Below are positions 55,876-64,000 of a stretch of DNA of 64,000 nucleotides, one piece after another. This DNA comes from Romanomermis culicivorax (taxonomy: Eukaryota > Nematoda > Enoplea > Mermithida > Mermithidae), in assembly GCA_963922205.1 (NCBI GenBank), contig CAWUHX010000267.1, positions 1-64,000 on the forward strand, given 5' to 3'. The notes below the pieces were generated by a model. It was not told the DNA's origin. It did no database searches and saw only the letters and a program-made list of their open reading frames with translations. Numbering within the stretch: position 1 is the stretch's first letter; each line of letters begins with the position of its first letter. The position numbers were made by a program, and so were the translations under genes.

Positions 55876-56773
55876 TCATATCCGAAAACACCTTTGCCTC
55901 TCTGTCAAACCCTTTACATTACCCATGATCTTACGCTGTTTTCTAAAAGAAAGTAACTGATCTGGTGAGTCTTGATCATTTTTGAACTCAGAAGCCTCAC
56001 TAAAATCATCAGATCTCGTCTCAACATTGTGGTTTGACACTGATGGTAAAAGACCGCTCACGATGCTTCCAGTTTTCGACATGCTGACATCAGTTTCAGC
56101 ATTTGCTGTTTCCAAATCGAGGCTTTTTTCCGCCAGTTCATCAGTTTTTGAAATAACCATCGACATAGGCTCAGATGTATTCAGGCTATTGAAAGATTTT
56201 TTAACTGTTCATATTGCTTTTCAAATTCTGTGAAACTTAATTTGCTGCAGACGTCACAAACTCGCTGGGCTAGTTTCAACATTTTGTTGTATTTTTCATT
56301 TACAGACAAAATTATATTTTTTGAACTATCTATTGCGATAGAATTTTCGGGAATTATTTCCAACAATGGATCATGACTGAAGTTATCAGGAACAGACGTA
56401 ACGAATTTAAACTGTTGGAAACGTTGTGAAATAAGGTTCAAATCAAATATTTCTAAATTTTGCGAATTTGTAACAGCCATAATGTGACGACAAGGCAACT
56501 CAAAATGGCAGAAAAATTCACAATAACATTTGCGATCCTGTATAATGGTATATTTGGAGTCAGAATCCGTTTTGGAAACATTAGTCGCTCCATCATTGTT
56601 GATGATCTGAAATTTTTGAAGGTCTCTCTGAAACAAATTATATTTTGCACTGAGCTTAGAAGCAGCAAAATCGGTGAAATGTTTGAACAGAAATTCTTCT
56701 TGTTCTAATGAAGGAATGTTTGGGAATAATTTTGCCTTTACATTTTTCCACGTATTCCCTGAAGCTTTACATT
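55876..56773 (-). pseudogene. SWIM zinc-finger protein fragment (MULE/ZSWIM-like)
   Basis: On minus, the 56,773-56,181 frame carries CYCEFFCHFELPCRHIMAV (56,528-56,482). This is a SWIM zinc finger (C-x-C-x9-C-x-H), preceded by a helical KHFTDFAASKL stretch and followed by a helical tail. SWIM fingers sit at the C-terminus of MULE transposases and in ZSWIM proteins. A single-base shift in an A run near 56,190 moves the remaining about 95 codons (56,166-55,876; acidic, Ser-rich, ending in a basic RKQRKIMGN stretch) into another frame. The N-terminal part, including any DDE domain, is cut off where retroelement copy 2 begins at 56,774. Confidence 0.7.
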
Positions 56774-57032
56774 GCCACGCTAACATCCTCGCATCGTATC
56801 GCATTCCTAAAATTAAGACTGCCGAGCAAACTCCAGCCGCCAATACGACGTCTTCGGCGCCGCCGGCCCGCATCGTCCCTCCAGGACCACCGCCTTCGAT
56901 CCCCACGGATTCGGCTATGGAAGTCCTCGACCAGGTCGAGCCCATGAATTTGTCAGGTATACTACCTTCTTCTTCAGGTGATCCTAGAGTAGGAACCAGG
57001 AATCTATCTCAGTCCACGACTCTATCGATTTC

Positions 57033-57779
57033 TTGTTCACAGCGCCATCGCCCGTCCAAGACGCGATGTTGGCCATCTGGTCAGTCGACCTGGCCAAGAA
57101 ATACCCGCATTTGCCGTGGACTCTGCTCAACGAGCCATCGAATGTCGAAGCGCTCACGGCCGCCGACGTCGTGCTTGCAGCACCCGTCTCAATGCGCCTC
57201 TTACGACCCGACGTCGCCCGACGGGCACTCGAGTTCATTGCCAATGGGACTATCACCATCTCGCCCGTCGAGAAGTTCTTATTGGACGGGGAGCCATCCT
57301 CGCCTTCAGTCGATGCCGTCCGCCGAGCAGTCGAACAGGCCAGTCGGATCCTCCTGCCTGCTGCCGCCGCTACATCACCGGCAGCAGCGCCACCTGTTGC
57401 CGCGACATCGCCAACGAAAATGGACATTACTGCTTCCTCGCCCCCGGCCAAGGAACCCGCAAATGATCCTACACCGCCGGCAACAGCCCAACATACATCG
57501 TCGGCAACAGCCCAGGTTAAATCGCCGGCACCAGCCCAAACGACATCTCCGACCGCTGCGACCAAGTCGCCCGTCGTCGAACACATGGCCGTCGACGAGA
57601 CCTTACGTCCGGTTAACGAAGATGTCAGCATCCTTGAGGAATCCCCGTTCCCAACAGCAGTCGCCCCATGGTCGCCAAAAATCGGTATCCTCCGGGAAAT
57701 CCACCCGTGCGGTGGATTGGTCCTCGATTTCCCCGGCCAGGAACCGATCTCGTCCGACAGCGACGAAGAAGAAATCTGA
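57033..57779 (+). CDS. overlapping 248-codon ORF, copy 2
   Basis: The same frame as 32,852-33,598 is open over the full 248 codons and ends at the equivalent TGA. About 13 residues differ from copy 1. The acidic DSDEEEI end and both structured N-terminal blocks are kept. Preservation in two copies with an excess of synonymous third-position changes supports coding use. Confidence 0.5.
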   Translation: MFTAPSPVQDAMLAIWSVDLAKKYPHLPWTLLNEPSNVEALTAADVVLAAPVSMRLLRPDVARRALEFIANGTITISPVEKFLLDGEPSSPSVDAVRRAVEQASRILLPAAAATSPAAAPPVAATSPTKMDITASSPPAKEPANDPTPPATAQHTSSATAQVKSPAPAQTTSPTAATKSPVVEHMAVDETLRPVNEDVSILEESPFPTAVAPWSPKIGILREIHPCGGLVLDFPGQEPISSDSDEEEI

Positions 57780-57792
57780 CACTGCCCCTCAG

Positions 57793-59582
57793 GCCAGATT
57801 TGTGAAATTGAGTGAACACTTACAAACCACGTTTGTACAGTTGTCGTTGATAATAAAATTGACCATAGTGACATCACTGTTTCTAGGGGTGAGTTTGTCA
57901 GCACTGGCGGCTCAGTATCAATTTTGTGGTCTCTCAAGAAGCGGACATCCACTTGAGTTACCCCAACATGTAGAGTGTAAACCACTGCAATCTTCATGGA
58001 GCCCACGGCGCATGAACGTTACGGTGTATGTTCCTAGGTCAGACCCGATTACAACCACAGCGTGGAAATGCACATTGCGCACCCGCAAAGTCTGCACCAA
58101 CACTGGTTTCTTCGGCTCTAGGGGCATCACTGCAGAGGTCATTACCACTCAGCACTTAGCGCCTGTGGCCTGCACGCTAGCACGTCGCACTAAAATGTTT
58201 GGCTCACAAAAAGTTGTCGGCATTCACCCTGGCTTTTATAGAACAAACCAAACATTGGAAGTGATGTATGAATGGTGCTGCAGCGACGTCTGCAAGACAG
58301 TGACTAACCTCTTCATCGAGGAGGGACCAATTGCTTCGTGGGATGGCACTATGGCCCTAAGCACCTTAGGCGATGTAGGTGGATGCAGTCCCACTGCAGG
58401 TCAGTGCACTACTCTAGACGGGGTCATTGTCTGGCCTGCACAAAACTTCACGGCGTGGTGTCATTATCACCCCAAGGGAAATTACACTGCGTCCATGTCA
58501 GGGAACCACATCATCATCGATGATCTACAGGTTGCCCTCAAGATCCCGGGAAACTCCCGCGTCTTCCAACTGTGCCCAGAACTACGTTCCACCACAGTCC
58601 GGACGGATCAGGGTCTTCTCCTACGCATCCATGGGAGATACAATTTGACCCAAAACTTGTTCAGGCTGGCAAAGGACACACGTCCCGATCCTGTCAATGC
58701 CAAACTGAACTATCTGGCTCAGCAGATCAAGGAGTCGGAAATTAACAGTTTCCGGTTCACGTGGCTTGAGCTCTGCTCTCACGCTCAACACTATCTTGAT
58801 CTGACTTGGCAGTTGCTTCGCTTCGACCCTACATTGGGTGCCTGGGCATTCCCTCCAGAGGAATGACCTGACGGCAGAATTCACAGGCGATGCACTGACA
58901 ATATGGCTGTGTCAGAAGGTCAACGCCACCTATGTCTATCACTCGTACCGAGTGGGAAACGTTTGCTACAAGTACTTACTTGTACAGGTTGGCGGCACCA
59001 TCTATTTCCACACTCCCGGTGGTCCAGATCTCATTAAATCTAGCCCAATTGTGCCTTGTCATCACCACTTTACAGGGATTTTCCGAAATCACTCGGGCTG
59101 GTTTACTGAGTCTGGCACGGTCCATGTGAGCCACATCCCACTGGAACTCTTCTGGAAGCAGCGTTTCAACATCACTCACTTTGATGCACCAGCGCTCTTC
59201 CATGACCAGTTGGGGATGACCCCTTCAAACTTTGCCTTCTTTAAACAGTAGGTCTACAAGACTGAGCAAATTGAAGCGGTATTAAACCGGCTGGTAAACT
59301 TTACCACTGGTCTATCCCTGCAACCAGACGCCATCTACCAGGCTTTTGCAGGGGTAGGAACCGACATCAAGGCCTCCCTGGAAGGTTTTGGTTTGGCAGC
59401 AAACCATGTGATTACTGGTCAACAACACACCCTCGTACAGGGCTTGCATGCTGTCCTGAGCCGGCCAGTTCAGTTGATCTTTAACACCCTAATTACCCTG
59501 ACAGTGCTGGTTGGTGTCAGATACCTAGCCTATCTTGGTGTATCTTATTATCTCAGCTACTGTCTGTGGAACAAACAGGTCC
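57793..59582 (+). pseudogene. env: envelope-like glycoprotein, copy 2 (frameshift and one nonsense codon)
   Basis: Same architecture as copy 1. The first nonsense codon of copy 1 is a sense codon here. A one-base insertion in a short C run at about 58,851 shifts the frame and ends the first open piece at 58,866; the second piece (58,838-59,251) ends in TAG at 59,249-59,251. That codon is a sense codon in copy 1, whose own stop lies two codons earlier. The breaks are independent in the two copies, so the common ancestor was open here. Confidence 0.7.
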
Positions 59583-60367
59583 GGTTTGTTAGCCGTTTCT
59601 CCCTGTTGGGTCTTTACCGCAAGGTCCAACGCTGGATTGGTTTTCACTACGTACAAAACGACATGCCATCCCAGCTCGATCGAATCACACCGTGTTTCGT
59701 CGTGCTGCTGGATACCAAGGAAACTCCTGCTTTCCTTGACATGGGTTGCCCCCGCACTATCATTAGCCAGCGTCTTCACAAGGCCTTGGCTAAGGAAAGT
59801 CCGAAGGTGGTCATGGCGTTCCAGCAACATCACGACTTTAACCCATTGATGAGCATCAATGGTAAAGCCGTTCATACCATCCTTTCGGGACCATATGAAA
59901 TCATGTTGCCCGGAAACCGCCAGCCGAACACACTGATCGATATACATCTCCATGTGTGCAAGACTACGTCTCCCTTCTGGGCACCTGTTGACCTTATACT
60001 CGGACTGGACTTCTTAGAACAGTTCAAGAACATTATGTTTGACTACCAACGTAATGTTTGTGGGCTGGACGCGGTAGAATTGCCCCTCCTGCTGACCACG
60101 CCAGAGATTGACCAGATCGACCCCTGGTGGGAGAACACACATTCTCTATCAAGAAACTCACACAGGTCCGGATCACAATTGCGGTCCAGGGCTTCGTCCA
60201 TCTCTCGGCCACACTCACGGGCCTCCTCCGTTGCCTCATCACGTGGGTCAACCAGGGGATACCGGCCTTCCTCCAGATGGGCAAGTTGTCATTCATCGAC
60301 CTTGCACGGGTCAGGTTGCCCTCGACCTCCGCCTGGAAATTCTCCAGTTACGCTAGAAAAAGGCTGA
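59393..60367 (+). pseudogene. transmembrane tail and first retropepsin-like domain, copy 2
   Basis: The hydrophobic span (about 59,471-59,552) is followed by the first protease-like domain. Its DTG is changed to DMG (ATG at 59,741-59,743) while LILGLDFLEQF is kept. A CGA-to-TGA change gives the stop at 60,365-60,367 within the Ser/Arg linker. The first domain is therefore likely inactive here. Confidence 0.7.
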
Positions 60368-63300
60368 TTCCGTGAGCCAAGTGATTCAGATGCCCCGGCA
60401 TCACCCATGCTGAATGCGCCAACGCTATCAGACACTGAGATTGAATCACTAGGAGCTACTCAGAGCCCAAGGGACCACTCAGACCATGTACTCATGGTAC
60501 AGGACGAGTCAACCCTTCTAAATGACCCAGACCCCTCCGTCGGATACACTCTAGTAGGTCTACTACGTCGTACGGGACTGCCGATTCCAAAGCGGTCCAG
60601 TAAGACTAAAAACAAGAGTGGTGCCACCACACCTGATTCCAGTCATGTGGTCTCTGCTTTCTACCCAAATGATATTCGGACACTCCATATCAAAGTTCTC
60701 CTCAACAACTGGGTAGAAGCAAAGGCACTGGTCGACACAGGAGCTGTTTTCTCACTCCTGGACCACAAGTTAGCAGCCAAGCTGCCCAACTTGACACTTA
60801 CACAAACCAGGGCTCGTCCTATCGCAGCCAACGGGTCCCCGATCCCACTGCTAGGAGCAGCCAACATCACGGTAACAGTGGCTGATATCTCTGAATGGAT
60901 TCAGGTCCAGATACAGGAGAACTGTTCAGCTGAACTGGTCCTGGGAACAAACTTCCTCTGCCGGTTAAATTGTGTCAGCTTGAACTGGGAGAAATCCTTC
61001 CTCCAGTTCAAGGAGAGTAAAATCCCCTGTGATGGTCTCATCCACAGCCCACCTTCTGCTCGCGGCGCCTTGCCCCTGAAGGACTTGGTGATTCTGGAGC
61101 CTTGCTCCCTGACACGATTCACTGTACCCGTACCGCCAATCTATACGAAAGCACCTGAGGTGGCCTTCTTCCCAAAGCACCTCACGGGATCTCATGGAAA
61201 CGTATATTTTGCTGGGAGCGTGAGTACCGTGACCGACGGTCACATACCACTTCAAGTAGTTAACCCGAATACTCATTATGTGGTTCTCTACCCGCACATG
61301 ACCATCGGTCATGTGCAGATGCATAGTGAGCCCTCACGGGGATCACCGGTCGACTCAGACACCATCCTCGATTGTCAATGGGTCGAGGCCAATGCTGTAA
61401 TCTCACTGGACATCTCCCCTCGGGACCGGGCAGCCTTACTCGACCTACTGGTTGCATACACCGACCTTTATGCTCTTGATGAAAAGGACACAGGTTCCAC
61501 TGATCTCGTCCAGCACGAAATCAGCACGGGCGATGCCCGCCCAGTCCGCCATTTCCCTTACCAGTCCTCACCTAAGGAAAAGGATCTCATCATGCAAGAG
61601 GTCAAGGCGCTCCAGGAGAAAGGTATTATTCGGCCGAGCACGTCTCCGTGGGCTACTAATACTGTCCTGGTGCGCAAGAAAAACGGTTCTCACCGTATGT
61701 GTGTCGACTTTCGTGGTCTTAACGAGATCACGACAAAGGATGTCTACCCTCTCCCACGGATAGATGACATTCTCGACACACTCAAGGGTATGAAATATTT
61801 CACTACCCTTGACCAGGCTAACGCTTACTGGTCAATCCCGATTGCCGAGGCCGATAAGGAAAAGACGGCTTTTAATACGCCTATTGGACTTTACGAATTC
61901 AATTATTTGCCTTTCGGTTTATGCAACGCGCCAGGGACATTTCAACGCCTTATGGACCTCCTCCTTACTGGAATCCAATGGCGCACGGTTCTGACTTATC
62001 TCGACGACATTTTGGTGTTCGGGAACTCTCACACCCAAATGCTTGAGCGCCTGGCAGATGTGTTCGCCCGTCTTCGCCGGGGTGGAATGAAGCTCAGACT
62101 GAGCAAGTGCAAATTCTCGCACTCAGAGGTAGAATACCTAGGCTATCGCATCTCACAGAGCGGCCTAGAACCTGACCAAGCCAAGCTGGCCGCCGTCCAA
62201 AACCTACCCATTCCACAAAACGCCAAAGACATCAAGTCCTTCCTAGGCGTCGTGTCTTACTACAGGCATTTCATCCCTGGTTGTGCCCGGCTCAGCGAGC
62301 CACTCACCAAGCTCTTACGGAAGGAAACTACTTTCCAGTGGTCAAAACCTCAGCAGGAGGCGTTCGATGAACTCCGCCGCCTGCTGACCAACCCTACTAT
62401 CCTGCGCCATCCGGACTTTTCGAAATCCTTTATCCTTCAAACTGATGCGAGTATTTCGGGGATAGGAGCGGTTCTTAGCCAGTTAGATGAAAATGGATAC
62501 GACCATCCTGTCGCGTACGCCAGCCGAGGGTTAACAGCGGCCGAGAAAAACTACTCCATTACAGAACTGGAGACTCTCGCTGTTGTCCATTTCGTCAAGC
62601 ACTTTCGACCATACCTCTTCCAGCACGAGGTGGTCGTTCAGACTGACCATACCGCGGTCAAAGCAGTGTTGGAGAAGCCTAACCCCTCTGCTCGGATCGC
62701 TCGGTGGGGACTCGCGCTCGCCGAATTCAAACTGACAATTCGGCCGCGAAAAGGTCAGTCTAATGGTAATGCTGACGCATTATCACGCCTGCCGGATCCT
62801 AACTCCCTCACCGGTCAGAGTATTGATGATACTCCCCTTTACAGACCTGAGGGGCATGTTATGATGATCACCGATGGTGCGCAGCACCTGGCGCGATCCA
62901 GGACCTTGACCGATGGTGTGCAGCACCTGGCGCGTTCAAGTAATTCAGCACCGATCACTGTTGGCGCGGAGCGCCCGGTACGATCAGAGTCTTATGCCGA
63001 GATATCCGTCGGTGCGCAGCACCCCGACCTTTTCGCTGCTCAGCTGGAGGATCCGGAGTTAGCCGACATCATTCGCTCTCTTAAGCCTCTGGGTGACCAG
63101 AATGATGTGCGAGGCTACCATCTGTTGGATAACGTTCTACAGAAATGGACAGGCGAGTCCAATAAGATCGTCATACCCAGATCCATGGTTACTACCATTA
63201 TCCGGGCTCATCACGATGACATCTTAGCTGGACACTTCGGTGCTAAACGTACTGCGCGGCTCATTGCTCGCAGATACCACTGGCCCTCCCTCAGTCGGGA

Positions 63301-64000
63301 TGTCAAGTCCTTCTGTCAGCGGTGTGATCTTTGCCAACGGAATAAGCCCGCTCGACAGAAAACCACTGCGACCCTGAAACCTATCACCATCACGGGACCG
63401 TTTCACCGGGTAGGTGTCGACTGCATGGGACCAATGACCACTAGCGAAGCTGGCAACCGTTTCATCCTAGTCTTTATCGACTACTTTACGAAATGGGTCG
63501 AGGCTTTTGCTACTCCGGACATCACTGCGCACACCATAGCCCGGCTGTTTGTAACGCAAATTGTCTGCCGGCACGGGGCACCGCAGATTCTTCAATCAGA
63601 TCGTGGCACTGATTTCACATCAAAACTGATGACTGAGATCACTGTGATCTGTGCAACGAAGAAAATCCACTCTACCGCCTATCACCCGATGACCAACGGC
63701 GAAGTGGAAAGAGCTAATCAGACGCTAGCCACACGGCTACGTATGTATGTTCATCAAGGACATACTGATTGGGATGAACACCTACCATACGCTGTGTTTG
63801 CCGTCAATATCAGCATGAATGAGTCAACAGGGTACTCGCCCTTTGAACTCATGTACGGTCGCACACCCATGCTCCCTGTTGATGCCGCGCTCTCGTTCAA
63901 CCCTCCGGCCCATATCATTAATGTTTCCTCATATGATATGGAGGTCAAGCGTCATTTCACGAATGCGTTAACCTTAATCCAGAGTCGGATCGAGAAAGCA
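60368..64000 (+). CDS. pol: pol of copy 2: second retropepsin, RT, RNase H, integrase (open at window end)
   Basis: An uninterrupted frame of 1,211 codons runs from after the TGA at 60,367 to the last base of the window. It includes ALVDTGAVFSLLD (about 60,725-60,765), the RT core with YLDD (near 61,997), and RNase H. The site matching the copy 1 stop is a sense codon here, while NDNADALS has become NGNADALS. The integrase HHCC and D-D-35-E core are present (GQVE has become GEVE). The C-terminus lies outside the window. First in-frame ATG is near 60,408. The frame looks intact enough to be expressed if translation can reach it. Confidence 0.9.

Larger units (their letters stand above)
56774..64000 (+). 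mobile_element. second copy of the large LTR element, 5'-truncated, runs off window
   Basis: Homology to copy 1 starts abruptly at 56,774 (equivalent to 32,593 in gag) and continues collinearly to the window end. The 5' LTR, leader and most of gag are missing and the join is to an unrelated SWIM-gene fragment. There is no LTR-like terminus or target duplication at the join. Divergence from copy 1 is about 3-6% up to about 61,750 and only about 1% or less in the stretches compared after it. Confidence 0.95.

Noticed and set aside
1..64000. tRNA, rRNA, spliced-leader RNA or snRNA genes
   Set aside because: I looked for recognisable A/B-box cloverleaf, Sm-site and rRNA core words while reading and found none I could support; a covariance-model scan would be decisive.

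Overview
The window is eukaryotic, from an animal and most likely an invertebrate, possibly a nematode. It is AT-rich and has spliced coding exons with GT/AG borders and TTTTCAG-type acceptors. It is crowded with Ty3/gypsy LTR retroelements, a LINE, hAT-like elements, MITEs and a satellite. I cannot name the species. Host coding sequence is sparse: one recognisable exon (BPNT2/IMPAD1-like phosphatase, about 9.4-9.7 kb, minus strand), a multi-exon PHD-finger/DDE transposase-like gene (17.6-22.2 kb, minus, perhaps reaching 24.8 kb), and a few tentative exons.

Layout. 0.2-9.3 kb: mostly non-coding AT-rich DNA with MITEs, a TIR element (5.8-6.7 kb) and a degenerate GGTT-rich minisatellite (6.8-8.0 kb). 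9.4-9.7 kb: the phosphatase exon. 10-15 kb: nested foldback and hAT-like elements, including one 2.78 kb unit with a perfect 8-bp target duplication. 15.3-16.6 kb: a 133-bp satellite. 17.6-24.8 kb: the transposase-like gene. 25.0-25.9 and 42.2-43.7 kb: two halves of one CR1/Jockey-type LINE, split by a complete 16.3 kb LTR retroelement (25,888-42,173; 1,457-bp LTRs; ATTC target duplication). 44.1-51.1 kb: a decayed second gypsy element on plus. 51.1-54.3 kb: a gag-protease fragment of a related element on minus. 55.9-56.8 kb: a SWIM-finger (MULE/ZSWIM-like) gene fragment. 56.8-64.0 kb: a 5'-truncated second copy of the large LTR element, running off the window with pol open.

The most unusual object is the large LTR element (two copies). 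Its envelope-like glycoprotein region (signal peptide, glycosylated Cys-rich ectodomain, transmembrane segment) lies between gag and pol, not after pol. Gag, envelope, protease, RT, RNase H and integrase all occupy one reading frame over about 9 kb. In copy 1 this frame is broken only by three nonsense codons, and each of these is a sense codon in copy 2. Two separate retropepsin-like DTG domains follow the transmembrane segment in tandem. A 248-codon ORF overlaps the gag-env junction in another frame. The 3.7 kb untranslated leader carries a 20-bp TCGG-phased array and a roughly 66-bp array with a CRE/MARE-like TGACGTCAGCAA core in each unit.

All family calls are from reading motifs by eye; no database search was run.
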